Origin: an uncultured Collinsella sp.
GTDB taxonomy: Bacteria > Actinomycetota > Coriobacteriia > Coriobacteriales > Coriobacteriaceae
Direction of reading: 5' to 3'
Length of the DNA stretch: 64,000 nucleotides
Assembly (NCBI GenBank): GCA_934650095.1
Contig: CAKUFT010000002.1
Span: 1 to 64,000, forward strand
A program made the translations under genes and the position numbers. Under the pieces are notes generated by a model. That model was not told the DNA's origin and made no database searches. It was given only the letters and a program-made list of their open reading frames with translations. This document shows positions 43,975 to 53,071 of this stretch, piece after piece. Position 1 is the first letter of the stretch; each line of letters begins with the position of its first letter.

Positions 43975-45546
43975 ATGGACGTCGCCGCATTTTTGCTGGC
44001 TCTTGTGCCGATCATTTGGCTTGTCGTGATGCTGCTGTGCTTTAAATGGCCGGCATGGAAAGCCGCTATCGGCTCGTTTGTTCTTTCGTGCGTACTCGCC
44101 TTTGCGTGGTGGCACCTGCCGGCGGCGCAGATCGCCACGGCCTCGCTCGAGGGCTTTTTGATGGCCCTGTGGCCCATCGTGCTGGTGATTATTGCCGCGG
44201 TGTTTACGTATAACCTGTGCGTGCGCACGGGCGCCATGGACGTGATCGGCAGCATGATCACCTCCATCAGCAGCGACCGCCGCCTGCTGGCGCTGCTCGT
44301 GGCATGGTGCTTCGGCGGCTTTATGGAGGGCATGGCCGGCTTTGGTACCGCTGTCGCCATCCCCGCCGGCATGCTCGCGGGCTTGGGCTTTGAGGCCGTC
44401 CCCGCCGTGCTCATCTGCCTGCTGGCCAACGGCGTGCCCACGCCTTACGGCTCCATCGGCATTCCCACGGTGTCCGTTGCCGACCTGGTGGGCCTGGATT
44501 CCCTGCACCTAGCGACCGTTCAGCTGGTGCAGCTTGCGCCGTTCTTTGTGGTCATGCCGCTGCTTATTGTGTTGGTCGCGGGCCGCGTGGCCGACGATCA
44601 GGGCAACGTTGCGAGTGTGGGCGAGCGCCTGCATGGCGTGGCCGGTATCGCGCTGCTCTCTGGCGCGTCCTTTGTCGGCGCGGCCCTAGTCGTCGCCATG
44701 TTTGTGGGTCCCGAGCTTGCCGTGGTTGTGGGCTCTATCGTGTCGCTCGCGCTGACCGCCGCGCTTGCCATGCGCGCCGAGAAGTCCGGCCACCTGGACG
44801 CACACTTCCATATGAATATCGAGTCTGGCGAGCAGCTTACCGTTAAGTCAGCGCTTTCGGCCTGGTCGTGCTTCATCTTGATCTTTGTGCTGCTGCTGGG
44901 CACGTCTAACCTGGTGCCCGCCGTGCATGCTGCGCTCGCGCCGTTTGCGAGCCATGTGCAGGTATATTGCGGCGAGAACCCCGGTACGCTCACGTTTTCG
45001 TGGATTAACACGCCGGGTGTCTGGATTTTCCTGGCGGCGTTTGTCGGCGGTGCCATTCAGGGCGCTTCGCCGCGCTTGATGGGCGAGGTGCTGGCCGCGA
45101 CCGTCAAACAGATGATGCCGACGGTGATCACCATGCTTTCGGTGCTGGGCTGCGCCAAGGTGATGGGCTATGCGGGCATGATTTCGTCGATCAGTGCGTT
45201 TTGCATTGCCGTTGCCGGCGGTCTGTACCCGATCCTGGCTCCGTGGATCGGTGCCGTTGGAGCGTTCGTGACCGGTTCGGGCACGTCCTCGGGCATGCTG
45301 TTCGGTCCCATCCAGAGCCAGGCCGCTACGGCGCTGGGCGTGAGCGACTATTGGATGGTCGCGCTGAACGCCCTTGGTGTTGCCGCCGGCAAGATGATCT
45401 CGCCGCAGACGCTCGCGATTGGCCTCGCTGCCGTGCACGTGCGCGGCAAGGACGCCGAGCTCCTGGGCGCCGTCCTGCCCTACGCCGCCGGCATGCTGGT
45501 CCTCATGAGCGCGATCGCCATGCTCGGCCAAAACCTGCCGCTATAA
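43975..45546 (+). CDS. lldP: L-lactate permease
   Basis: A 523-aa LctP-family lactate/glycolate:H+ symporter with about 13 membrane segments. The family motif FGGFMEGMAGFGTAVAIPAG is at about residues 116-135, and GSGTSSGMLFGP near residue 440 is also conserved. ATG 43975 is set by AAGGAG. Import or export of lactate fits a fermentative gut bacterium. No lactate dehydrogenase gene is next to it. The stop codon touches the left arm of the palindromic element at 45547. Confidence 0.92.
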   Translation: MDVAAFLLALVPIIWLVVMLLCFKWPAWKAAIGSFVLSCVLAFAWWHLPAAQIATASLEGFLMALWPIVLVIIAAVFTYNLCVRTGAMDVIGSMITSISSDRRLLALLVAWCFGGFMEGMAGFGTAVAIPAGMLAGLGFEAVPAVLICLLANGVPTPYGSIGIPTVSVADLVGLDSLHLATVQLVQLAPFFVVMPLLIVLVAGRVADDQGNVASVGERLHGVAGIALLSGASFVGAALVVAMFVGPELAVVVGSIVSLALTAALAMRAEKSGHLDAHFHMNIESGEQLTVKSALSAWSCFILIFVLLLGTSNLVPAVHAALAPFASHVQVYCGENPGTLTFSWINTPGVWIFLAAFVGGAIQGASPRLMGEVLAATVKQMMPTVITMLSVLGCAKVMGYAGMISSISAFCIAVAGGLYPILAPWIGAVGAFVTGSGTSSGMLFGPIQSQAATALGVSDYWMVALNALGVAAGKMISPQTLAIGLAAVHVRGKDAELLGAVLPYAAGMLVLMSAIAMLGQNLPL

Positions 45547-45589
45547 CTAGTCATTGGGGACGTTCTTAAACGGCTAGTTACTGGGGACA
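45547..45589. repeat. Left outer arm of a palindromic element interrupted by the IS
   Basis: 43 bp starting CTAGTCATTGGGGACG; matches the reverse complement of 47474-47516 at 38 of 43 positions. A second inner pair of arms, 45658-45688 and 47363-47393, matches at 27 of 31. Without the IS insertion the whole element would be about 460 bp. Confidence 0.75.
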
Positions 45590-45792
45590 GTCTTCGGATT
45601 GCTTGCCGCTGGAGGCTGTTTTGCGCCGCCGTGCAGGGTGTCTATAAAGAGTCGTGACCAAAAATCGTCAAATATGAGTACTGATACCTTTTCAGTAGCA
45701 GCAATTTTGGCCATTTTTAAGACTATCTGACGTATCTATCGAGTGGATATGCTGTTGTATCTCCTCAAATGTTCAATAAAAGAAGCCCTTGA

Positions 45793-47298
45793 GGTAGCGC
45801 ACAGAGATGTGGTGTAAGAGGCGGGGCATGCCCCGCCTCTGCCCTTTCCTGAAAGGGCAGGGACACCGCCTAGAATTCGTCGTTGGAGTAATGAAGGTGA
45901 CGAATGGAAGGAAAGGCGATGCCCCAAGAAGAGAGTGTACTGCGCCTCGGCCGCGACGAGGCCCTCGAGGCGGCGAGGCTCTGGCAGGAGTGCGGCGACG
46001 CGCGCGAGTTCGCGTGCAGGGTGCTGGGCGGCGTGATGAACGCGCTGATGGACTCCGAGGCCCAGCAGATGTGCGGCGCGAGCCGCAACGAGCGCAGCGA
46101 CGGCAGGGAGAACAGCCGCAACGGCTACCGCCCCAGGTCGCTCAAGACCGCCGTGGGCGACGTGGAGCTCGAGATACCCAAGCTCAGGCACGGCACCTAC
46201 TACCCCGAGGGCATGCTCGCGCGATGGTCGCGCGTCGACACCTCGGTGGCCGCCATCGTGCAGGAGATGTACGTGTGCGGCGTGTCCACCCGCAAGGTCG
46301 AGCGCGTGGCGTCCAGGCTGGGCATATCCTCGCTGTCGAGCTCGGAGGTCTCGAGACTCTGCTCCGACCTCGACGCCGAGGTGGCGGAGTTCCGCCGCCG
46401 CGACCTGTCGGGCACGCCGTGCTGCTACCTGTGGCTCGACGCCACCTACATGAGCTGCAGGGTCGGCTCGTCGGTCGTCTCGCAGGGCGTCGTGACCGCG
46501 ATCGGGCTGGGCGCCGACGGGCGCAAGCACTTCCTGGGCTGCGACGTGGTCGACACCGAGAGCGAGGACTCCTGGGCGGCCTTCCTCGGCGGGCTGCGCG
46601 AGCGCGGGCTGGCCGGCGTGCGCCTCGTGGTCTCCGACAGCCACGCCGGGCTCGTGGCCGCCGTCTCGCGCCTGTTCCAGGGCTGCGCCTGGCAGCGCTG
46701 CGTGACGCACCTGCAGCGCAACCTCCAGAGCGCCTGCTCGGGCAGGCCCGAGGGCTCCAAGGCGGCCGTCAGGGACCTCGTGCACGCCGCGGTCTACCAG
46801 GACGACCCCGACCTCGCGCGCTGCGTTTGGGCCGAGGCCGCGCCCTGGGTGGCGTCGGTGTCCGCCAGGGCCGGCGAGGTCTTCGAGCAGGCCGAGGACT
46901 CCGCGCTGGCGTTCACGGCCTTCCCCAGGGCGCACTGGGCCAAGCTCCGCACCAACAACGTCCAGGAGCGCGCCAACCGCGAGATCAAGCGCCGCTACAG
47001 GGTCGTGCAGTCCTTCCCCTCGAGGGAGTCGATGCTGCGCCTGACGTGCGCGAGCCTCATGGAGACCGAGGGGCAGTGGTCCCAGCAGCGCGTGTTCTCC
47101 GAGGCCTCGGCCGCCGGGGGCTTCGCCGAGCCCGCGGACAGGCCGGCCCCGACGGAGGGGAGGCGCCGCGCGCTCGGGCGGCGCGCCAGGGAGATAGTGG
47201 ACGAGATAGTCGAGAAGCACGGCCTCAAGAAGGAGTAACATCGGGATTTGCAGCGACGGACCTCAGGACGCTCTTACACCACGTCTGCGCGCGCGACC
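45793..47298 (+). mobile_element. IS256-family insertion sequence, complete
   Basis: A 1506-bp element. Its 28-bp terminal inverted repeats (45793-45820 and 47271-47298) agree at 23 of 28 positions and share the inner end GTGGTGTAAGAG. It is flanked by a perfect 8-bp target duplication GCCCTTGA at 45785-45792 and 47299-47306, the size expected for this family. It carries one intact transposase gene and appears recent. The insertion split the left arm of a 19-bp perfect hairpin, ATAAAAGAAGCCCTTGATG, whose other arm is at 47320-47338. Confidence 0.93.
45904..47238 (+). CDS. IS256-family transposase
   Basis: A 444-aa mutator-type DDE transposase. The catalytic acids are in LWLDATYMSC (first Asp, about residue 180), VVSDSHAGLV (second Asp, about 243) and RTNNVQERANREIKRR (Glu, about 360). 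The reading frame has no stop or frameshift. Codon use is strongly GC-rich (gcc, gag, cgc), unlike the flanking intergenic DNA. The start could be either ATG 45904 or ATG 45919, both in frame. Confidence 0.93.
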   Translation: MEGKAMPQEESVLRLGRDEALEAARLWQECGDAREFACRVLGGVMNALMDSEAQQMCGASRNERSDGRENSRNGYRPRSLKTAVGDVELEIPKLRHGTYYPEGMLARWSRVDTSVAAIVQEMYVCGVSTRKVERVASRLGISSLSSSEVSRLCSDLDAEVAEFRRRDLSGTPCCYLWLDATYMSCRVGSSVVSQGVVTAIGLGADGRKHFLGCDVVDTESEDSWAAFLGGLRERGLAGVRLVVSDSHAGLVAAVSRLFQGCAWQRCVTHLQRNLQSACSGRPEGSKAAVRDLVHAAVYQDDPDLARCVWAEAAPWVASVSARAGEVFEQAEDSALAFTAFPRAHWAKLRTNNVQERANREIKRRYRVVQSFPSRESMLRLTCASLMETEGQWSQQRVFSEASAAGGFAEPADRPAPTEGRRRALGRRAREIVDEIVEKHGLKKE

Positions 47299-47473
47299 GC
47301 CCTTGATGTGAATAAATTCCATCAAGGGCTTCTTTTATAAACAAAATAAATGTATCCGCAACGGTAACAGTACTCATATTTGTCATTTTTTGGCCGCAGC
47401 CCTTCAGAGAATCTATGAAAACGGTCCTGTGCCGGCATCCGGGGACGCTCCTTGGTTGTTGCCTGTTCAAGAG

Positions 47474-47516
47474 TGTCCCCAACGACTAGTTGTTTAAGAA
47501 CGTCCCCAATGACTAG
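47474..47516. repeat. Right outer arm of the interrupted palindromic element
   Basis: Inverted partner of 45547-45589 (38/43). Within the same 349-bp gap before pckA, 47429-47453 (starting GTGCCGGCATCC) repeats a motif found in tandem at 60758-60811. No gene is seen in this gap. Confidence 0.75.
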
Positions 47517-47655
47517 GCCGTTTGCCTGCGATTTTTGACCGTTGGGCGGCCGCTTCGCCGTTGCCGCAAAAACGTTTTTGCATATCGGGTACAACGGGCT
47601 TTACGTGAGTAAAGTGCGCGCCGCATCCACGTGTCGCGTTTTTAAAGGAGGCCCC

Positions 47656-49326
47656 ATGCCTGGTGTTACCCCTGCAGAAGTTTTGTCCAACTTTGGTCTT
47701 ACGCTGGTCGAAGATCCCGCCGAGAATCAGCCCCGTCTGCTGGTCGATCTACCCGCCGCGGAGCTCGTCGAGCACGCCATCCGCCGCGAAGAAGGCCGCA
47801 TGGCATCCAATGGCGCACTCGTGATCGAGACGGGGGAGCGCACCGGCCGTTCGCCCAACGACCGCTTTATCGTCGACACGCCCGACGTGCACGACAAGAT
47901 CGCCTGGGGCGCCGTCAACCGACCGCTTTCGATCGAGAGCTACGAGACCATCAAGGCCGGTATCGTCAACTACCTCAACGAGCGCGATGTGTTCGTCACC
48001 CGCGGCATGGCCGGCGCCGACCGCAACCACACGCGTCGACTGCTCGTTGCCTGCGAGCGTGCCAGCCAGGCACTCTTTATTAAGCAGATGCTCGCCCGCC
48101 CGCTCGCCCGCGAAATCGCGCGCACCGGTGAGCCGGACTTTTGCGTGCTCGCCGCTCCCGGCTACCAGTGCGACCCTGCCATCAAGGGCCTCAACTCCAG
48201 CGCCGCCGTGGTCATCAACTTCCAGGAACGCGTGATTCTGGTCGCCGGCACCGGCTACTCCGGTGAGATCAAAAAGTCGATCTTCAGCGTCATGAACTAC
48301 CTGCTGCCCGTCGAGGACGACGTGCTGCCCATGCACTGCTCGGCCAGCATGGATCCTGTCACGCACGAGACCGCCGTGTTCTTTGGCCTGTCCGGCACCG
48401 GCAAGACCACGCTTTCGGCCAACCCCACGCGCCTACTGATCGGCGACGACGAGCACGGTTGGTCTGACATGGGCATCTTCAACATCGAGGGTGGCTGCTA
48501 CGCCAAATGCGAGGGCCTGGACGCGTTCCACGAGCCCGAAATCTTCAACGCCGTCCGCTTTGGTGCCATCTGCGAAAACGTGGTGCTCGACGAGAACCGC
48601 AAGCCCAACTACGACGACGTCTCGATCACGCACAACACGCGCGTGGCATACCCTGTGGAGCACATTCCCAACGCGTGGACCAAGGGCATGGGCACCACTC
48701 CAAGCGTCGTGCTCTTCCTGACCTGCGACGCCTTTGGCGTGTTGCCGCCCATCTCACGCCTGACGGCCGATGCCGCCATGTACCACTTTGTGACGGGCTT
48801 TACGGCTAAGATTCCCGGCACCGAGGTCGGCGTCACCGAGCCCACGCCCACGTTCTCTTCGCTGTTTGGCGAGCCGTTTATGCCGCTCGACCCCATGGTC
48901 TACGCTAAGATGCTCGGCGAGCGCATCGCCGACGGTCGCACCCGCGTCTATCTGGTCAACACCGGCTGGATCGGCGGCGGCTACGGCGTTGGCCATCGCA
49001 TTGAGCTGGCCTACACGCGCGCCCTGGTCGCGCGCGCCCTCGACGGCACCATCGAGGACAGCGAGTTCGTCCACGACGATATCTTTAACGTCGACATTCC
49101 CACGACGTGCCACGGTGTGCCCGACGGCATCCTGGTGCCGCGCCAGTACTGGCAGAGCACCGCTCGCTACGACGAGGCCGCGCACAACCTGGCCGTCATG
49201 TTCGAGGAGAACTTCGAGAAGAAGTACTCGCACCTGCCCGAGTCCGTCAAGGTCGCCGGTCCGCACGCCCAGGTGCCCGCCGATGCCCGTCACCGCGGCC
49301 GCGGCCTACTGGGACTTCGCCTGTAA
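47656..49326 (+). CDS. pckA: Phosphoenolpyruvate carboxykinase (ATP)
   Basis: A 556-aa ATP-type PEP carboxykinase, slightly longer than the usual 530-540. The kinase P-loop is FFGLSGTGKTTLSANP (about residues 240-256), and the substrate/metal site follows in LLIGDDEHGWSD. The N-terminal RTGRSPNDRF region is also conserved. ATG 47656 follows AAAGGAGG; longer in-frame starts lack a ribosome site. It interconverts oxaloacetate and PEP, in gut anaerobes often in the CO2-fixing direction. A strong hairpin (49325-49364) overlaps the stop codon region and may terminate it. Confidence 0.94.
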   Translation: MPGVTPAEVLSNFGLTLVEDPAENQPRLLVDLPAAELVEHAIRREEGRMASNGALVIETGERTGRSPNDRFIVDTPDVHDKIAWGAVNRPLSIESYETIKAGIVNYLNERDVFVTRGMAGADRNHTRRLLVACERASQALFIKQMLARPLAREIARTGEPDFCVLAAPGYQCDPAIKGLNSSAAVVINFQERVILVAGTGYSGEIKKSIFSVMNYLLPVEDDVLPMHCSASMDPVTHETAVFFGLSGTGKTTLSANPTRLLIGDDEHGWSDMGIFNIEGGCYAKCEGLDAFHEPEIFNAVRFGAICENVVLDENRKPNYDDVSITHNTRVAYPVEHIPNAWTKGMGTTPSVVLFLTCDAFGVLPPISRLTADAAMYHFVTGFTAKIPGTEVGVTEPTPTFSSLFGEPFMPLDPMVYAKMLGERIADGRTRVYLVNTGWIGGGYGVGHRIELAYTRALVARALDGTIEDSEFVHDDIFNVDIPTTCHGVPDGILVPRQYWQSTARYDEAAHNLAVMFEENFEKKYSHLPESVKVAGPHAQVPADARHRGRGLLGLRL

Positions 49327-49364
49327 ACCACCACAAAGGGGACAGGCACCTTTGTGGTGGTTTT
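49325..49364. repeat. ACCACCACAAAGG hairpin repeat, copy 2
   Basis: Perfect arms AAACCACCACAAAGG and CCTTTGTGGTGGTTT with an about 10-nt loop reading GGACAGGCA. Directly after pckA; the T-run on the right makes it a plausible terminator. Confidence 0.85.
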
Positions 49365-49535
49365 GCCCGTGTAGATAATTCGAGCTACAATACGTCTGAC
49401 ATATCGCCCTCTTCTCCGGATGGGGGCAGCGTAAGCGCTCTTGTGGCGGCACCGTAGGACTTTGAAGGTGGCCGCTGTGAGGGCGCTTTTTGTTTAGGCG
49501 CCCTCGCTCGGGCGCGCACAATGAAGGGAGAGCAC

Positions 49536-50255
49536 ATGAAGAGCTTTATTGCCGAGAATTCATTTTGGGAGCTGTTTCCGCAGGCGGCGGTCGGTGTTGT
49601 GGTTGTAAAGGGCATGAAGCCCGCGGCTCAGATTCCTCAAGAGGACGTGGATGCGATTGCGGCGTTGCTCGACCGCGCCAATATCGACGCGGAGCGTCAT
49701 CTGACCAGCGATACTATCAGCGAGAACGCACCGGTCAAGGCATGGCGCGAGGCTTATCGGCTGTTCAAGACCAAAAAGGGCGCCCGCTGCTCGATCGAGA
49801 ACTTGCTCAAGCGCGTGCTCAAGGGCAAACCTGTGGGCCATATTACGCCCGCGGTGGACATCTACAACACGGTGTCGCTGACCTACGCGCTGCCCGTTGG
49901 CGGCGAGGACTTACATGCTATCGAGGGCGATCTGCGGTTGGCGGTGACCGACGGTGGCGATTCATTTCTGCCGCTTGGCGAGGAGACAGATGACCCGACG
50001 CTTCCCGGCGAGCTCGCCTACATTGATGACGCGGGCGCCGTGTGCCGCTGCTGGAACTGGCGCGACGGCGTTCGCACGGCGCTGTCCGACGATTCGGCCG
50101 ATGCGTTCCTGGCGATTGAGTGCGTGGAGCCCGAGCGGATGGGGGATTGCCAGGCCGCGATCGATCGCTTAGCCGAGCTGCTCGAGCGCTATCTGGGAGC
50201 GACGGTTGTCGTTAAGACGCTTGTGACCTGCGACAATCCCTGCGTGGAGCTGTAG
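49536..50255 (+). CDS. B3/4 domain protein
   Basis: A 239-aa stand-alone B3/B4 domain, the fold shared with the editing module of phenylalanyl-tRNA synthetase beta. The HITPAVDIYNTVSLTYALPVGGED type core is visible as GHITPAVDIYNTVSL with PVGGEDL following (about residues 108-132). The family is thought to deacylate misformed aminoacyl-tRNA or bind amino acids; function here is unproven. ATG 49536 follows GGGAG; an ATG 15 bp upstream overlaps that site. It is framed by hairpin repeats on both sides. Confidence 0.8.
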   Translation: MKSFIAENSFWELFPQAAVGVVVVKGMKPAAQIPQEDVDAIAALLDRANIDAERHLTSDTISENAPVKAWREAYRLFKTKKGARCSIENLLKRVLKGKPVGHITPAVDIYNTVSLTYALPVGGEDLHAIEGDLRLAVTDGGDSFLPLGEETDDPTLPGELAYIDDAGAVCRCWNWRDGVRTALSDDSADAFLAIECVEPERMGDCQAAIDRLAELLERYLGATVVVKTLVTCDNPCVEL

Positions 50256-50281
50256 CGACGCCTAGAACCTATTGATGCCCC

Positions 50282-50322
50282 AAACCACCACAAAGGTGCC
50301 TGTCCCCTTTGTGGTGGTTTTT
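50282..50322. repeat. ACCACCACAAAGG hairpin repeat, copy 3
   Basis: Same arms as copy 2 but the loop is in the opposite orientation (GTGCCTGTCC). It follows the B3/4 gene. Confidence 0.85.
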
Positions 50323-50425
50323 ATGTTGATGGGTTAACAAATGGGATATTTGGGTATGGGTGTTGCCTTGTGCGGCTAAGATGTTTACCCGTTAGCATCA
50401 TGCAAGCGAAAGGCGGTCGTCTCTC

Positions 50426-50875
50426 ATGCAGCAGAACGACTCGACACGTTTCGAGGACTTTGTCGGACTGATCAGCGGGCTCTACAAGGAGATCCAGCGC
50501 ATTAAGACATCCGAGGGCGCAAGGCTGGGCCTCAAGGGCTCCGACGTTATGTGCCTGTACTATCTTGAGCGCAGCAAGGACGGTCTGACTGGTGCTGACC
50601 TGGCTCGCATGGCAGGCGTGACCCGTGCCGCCGTCTCGCGCACGCTGGCTCACCTGGAGGAGGGTGGCTACGTCGAGGTCGACGACTCAGGCGATGCCGC
50701 CGTCAAGTACCGCGCCCCGGTGCGCCTGACCGCCCTGGGCGGCGAGAGCATGAGCGAGGCCGATCGCATCATTCGCGAGGTGCTCGACACCACCGGTAAA
50801 GCCATGGGCGTGGAGCAGCGTGAGCAGATGTATGCGTCGCTGCGCACGATTCTCAACACCCTGCGTGAGATCTAG
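50426..50875 (+). CDS. MarR family transcriptional regulator
   Basis: A 149-aa winged-helix protein. The recognition helix region GLTGADLARMAGVTRAAVSRTLAHLEEGGYV is at about residues 53-83, followed by the wing (VEVDDSGDAAVKYRAPVRLT). MarR proteins are dimeric and respond to small ligands or oxidants. ATG 50426 has AAAGGCGG upstream. Its target is not evident; the adjacent DegV gene is on the same strand, 134 bp away. Confidence 0.85.
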   Translation: MQQNDSTRFEDFVGLISGLYKEIQRIKTSEGARLGLKGSDVMCLYYLERSKDGLTGADLARMAGVTRAAVSRTLAHLEEGGYVEVDDSGDAAVKYRAPVRLTALGGESMSEADRIIREVLDTTGKAMGVEQREQMYASLRTILNTLREI

Positions 50876-51009
50876 GGCAGCTAGGCTCAACCAATTCAAC
50901 TAACAACTGCACAGTCCCTTTTTTGAGCATGCGTGCCGTGCTAGGGCTCTGCTGGCAAAAAATCAGCGCCGCGTGGCCCGAGGCTGGTCGGCGCAGGAAA
51001 GGATTCACT

Positions 51010-51864
51010 ATGTCTGTCCGCATTATTACCGATTCCGCGAGCGATATGTCGCCGTCGGAGCATCCGGCTCTGAGCGTTCTGCCGCTGTCCGTTACCTTTG
51101 GCACCGATGTGTATATGGATGGCGTCGACATCGATCACCAGCGCTTTTACGAGATGCTCGTGGAGCGCGACGAGCTGCCCAAGACCGGTCAGGTCAACCC
51201 GTACGCCTTTTCGCAGGCGATTGCCGAGGCGCGCGAGGCCGGCGACGAGGCCGTGATTATTACCGTGGGCGCCAAGCTTTCGGGCACCAACCAGAGTGCG
51301 CGCACGGCCCTTGCCGAGATGCCGGGTGGCGACGTGTTCGTTGTGGACAGCAACAACGTGACGCTGGGTGAGCGTGTGCTGGTCGAGTATGCGCTGCGCC
51401 TGGTGGACGAGGGCCGCAGCGCCGCACAGATCGCGGCTGCCGTCGAGGCTGTGCGCGACCGCGTTGTGGTCATTGGCCTGCTCGAGACGCTGGAGTACCT
51501 GGTGCGTGGCGGCCGCCTGTCTGCCGCGGCGGGCGCTGTGGGTACGCTCCTCAACGTGAAGCCGGTTGTGGCCGCCGAGGATGGCCTCATCGTGCAGCTG
51601 GGTAAGGCGCGCGGTTCCAAGAACGGCCGCAACTTGCTCAACCAGAAGGTCGAGAAGGCGGGCGGCGTCGACTTCTCCATGCCGCTGGCGCTCGGCTACA
51701 CGGGCCTTTCGGATGCCGTGCTCAAGAAGTATATCGAGGACAGCGCGGCACTGTGGGCCGGTCACACCGAGGGCGAGCTTCCCGTCCACACCATCGGCGC
51801 CACCATCGGTACCCACGTCGGCCCCGGCGCCGTAGCCGTAGCCTTCTTCCAGCTCGCCAACTAG
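51010..51864 (+). CDS. DegV family fatty-acid-binding protein (FakB-like)
   Basis: A 284-aa DegV/FakB protein. IITDSASDMS at the N-terminus and TVGAKLSGTNQSART (about residues 83-97) contact the fatty-acid carboxylate, and ETLEYLVRGGRLS (about 160-172) is the usual helix-loop signature. These proteins hand exogenous fatty acids to FakA for phosphorylation; no fakA is seen nearby. ATG 51010 is preceded by AGGAAAGG. The protein is cytoplasmic, without a signal peptide. Confidence 0.88.
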   Translation: MSVRIITDSASDMSPSEHPALSVLPLSVTFGTDVYMDGVDIDHQRFYEMLVERDELPKTGQVNPYAFSQAIAEAREAGDEAVIITVGAKLSGTNQSARTALAEMPGGDVFVVDSNNVTLGERVLVEYALRLVDEGRSAAQIAAAVEAVRDRVVVIGLLETLEYLVRGGRLSAAAGAVGTLLNVKPVVAAEDGLIVQLGKARGSKNGRNLLNQKVEKAGGVDFSMPLALGYTGLSDAVLKKYIEDSAALWAGHTEGELPVHTIGATIGTHVGPGAVAVAFFQLAN

Positions 51865-51874
51865 TTCGCCTGGT

Positions 51875-51915
51875 AAAAACCACCACAAAGGGGACAGGCA
51901 CCTTTGTGGTGGTTT
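51875..51915. repeat. ACCACCACAAAGG hairpin repeat, copy 4
   Basis: Arms AAACCACCACAAAGG and CCTTTGTGGTGGTTT with loop GGACAGGCA, same orientation as copy 2. It ends 30 bp before the MGMT-like start codon, so it may also affect that gene's leader. Confidence 0.85.
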
Positions 51916-51944
51916 ATGCTATTCCGGGTGGAAGGGAGCGAGCA

Positions 51945-52265
51945 ATGGCGTCTGAGGGCTTTTTTGAGCGGGTGTACGAGGTGGTCGAGCAGATCCCCGA
52001 AGGGATGGTCGCCACGTACGGCCAGGTGGCGCTGCTCGCCGGTCGTCCGCGCAGCGCGCGCTACGTGGGCTATGCGCTGCACAGCAATCCGCGCCCCGGC
52101 CAGATTCCCTGCCATCGTGTGGTGTTTGCCGATGGTCGTATTTGCGAGGGCTTTGCGTTTGGCGGCCCCGATGCTCAACGTGAGCTTTTGCTGGGGGAGG
52201 GCGTGACGTTTAAGGACGACATGCACGTCGACTTGGCCGTCTGTCGCTGGCCAGCAGGGCTCTAG
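51945..52265 (+). CDS. MGMT-family DNA-binding protein (alkyltransferase-like)
   Basis: A 106-aa protein consisting only of the C-terminal DNA-binding domain of O6-alkylguanine-DNA alkyltransferase. The GQVALLAGRPRSARYVGYAL helix-turn-helix is followed by the active-site motif IPCHRVV (about residue 62). The cysteine is kept, unlike true ATL proteins that have Trp there, so it may still accept alkyl groups, although the usual N-terminal domain is missing. GAAGGGAG precedes the ATG. Confidence 0.85.
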   Translation: MASEGFFERVYEVVEQIPEGMVATYGQVALLAGRPRSARYVGYALHSNPRPGQIPCHRVVFADGRICEGFAFGGPDAQRELLLGEGVTFKDDMHVDLAVCRWPAGL

Positions 52266-52280
52266 CGGCTCGTTCGTGTC

Positions 52281-52321
52281 AAAACCACCACAAAGATGCC
52301 AGTCCCCTTTGTGGTGGTTTT
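52281..52321. repeat. ACCACCACAAAGG hairpin repeat, copy 5
   Basis: Loop orientation as copy 3, with a few changes (ATGCCAGTCC). It lies just past the MGMT-like gene in a 357-bp gap that otherwise holds only the hairpin at 52496-52540. Confidence 0.85.
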
Positions 52322-52495
52322 AGTTTACCTGAGCTAACTTATGGAGAAGGTGTGGCGGCGCTTATTGCCACTAAAAAGTAAACCACGGTGAACTATATTG
52401 GTTTCAGCAACGGAGCAGGCAATAGGCGATGAAAAAGCCTGCCCTGTTGAGTTTGATTCGCATTCCTCCCCTCTGTGCGATTCAACGGTGTACTT

Positions 52496-52540
52496 CGGGA
52501 AAGCGCCCGTCGGCTGCCATGGCCGGCGGGCGCTTTCCCG
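52496..52540. terminator. Long GC-rich hairpin between convergent genes
   Basis: Arms CGGGAAAGCGCCCG and CGGGCGCTTTCCCG with extra GGC/GCC pairing near the loop. No T-run follows directly, so termination is plausible but not certain. It lies between the MGMT-like and DUF6485-like genes. Confidence 0.6.
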
Positions 52541-52622
52541 TAATCATGGGACAAAACATCAGGTCCGTTATCCCAAAATGAGGTGCCGACGTTTGGCCTT
52601 AGGGCGGCACAAACTTTGATTG

Positions 52623-52916
52623 TTAGTCCCGCTTGCAGCAACCGATCTTTGTAAGCCCCTGCGGCGTCTCTTCGCCCGCGGGGATTCTTGGGCTGTTGCT
52701 TCCCAGATACGCCTCTACATGTCGTGCGAACGCTTGCCACGACCACTCGTCTTTATCGGCCTCAAGCCGATCGGGAGAAATCGCGTTGAACAGGCACGTT
52801 GGAATCTCGTGCTCGTGCAGATTCTTGGCGATACAAGGCGTGCAGCCCTTGTCGTGGTTGACAGGGTTAAACGGGCATTTCCGGTCGTTGCATGTACAAA
52901 ACGCAACTGAGTTCAT
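52623..52916 (-). CDS. Cys-rich DUF6485-like protein
   Basis: A 97-aa protein with a cluster of cysteines (FCTCNDRKCPFNPVNHDKGC, then CIAK and PTCLFN), spaced for binding a metal or iron-sulphur centre. This fits the small DUF6485-type proteins of anaerobes. ATG 52916 is fixed by AAGGAG. Function is unknown. Confidence 0.7.
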   Translation of the reverse strand: MNSVAFCTCNDRKCPFNPVNHDKGCTPCIAKNLHEHEIPTCLFNAISPDRLEADKDEWSWQAFARHVEAYLGSNSPRIPAGEETPQGLTKIGCCKRD

Positions 52917-53071
52917 GGGGCTCCTTCCGGTCGGTCGGCTCTGCTGCAAAACGCTGCCGCATGTTAAAACAATAGGGCGTCATTGCTTAACAGAATATAG
53001 TCTTAGGGTGCTTGCAACTTAGGGGTTCTGCCGAGCGGCTGAATACCTAGGCGAACGACCTCTGAAGAAAA

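Noticed and set aside
45807..47306. A 499-codon plus-strand frame overlapping the transposase
   Set aside because: Arg/Gly-rich frame-shifted reading of the IS256 transposase gene; the DDE motifs are in the other frame.
52398..52619. A 73-codon plus-strand frame after the MGMT-like gene
   Set aside because: It passes through a perfect long hairpin, lacks a ribosome site and has no protein-like pattern.
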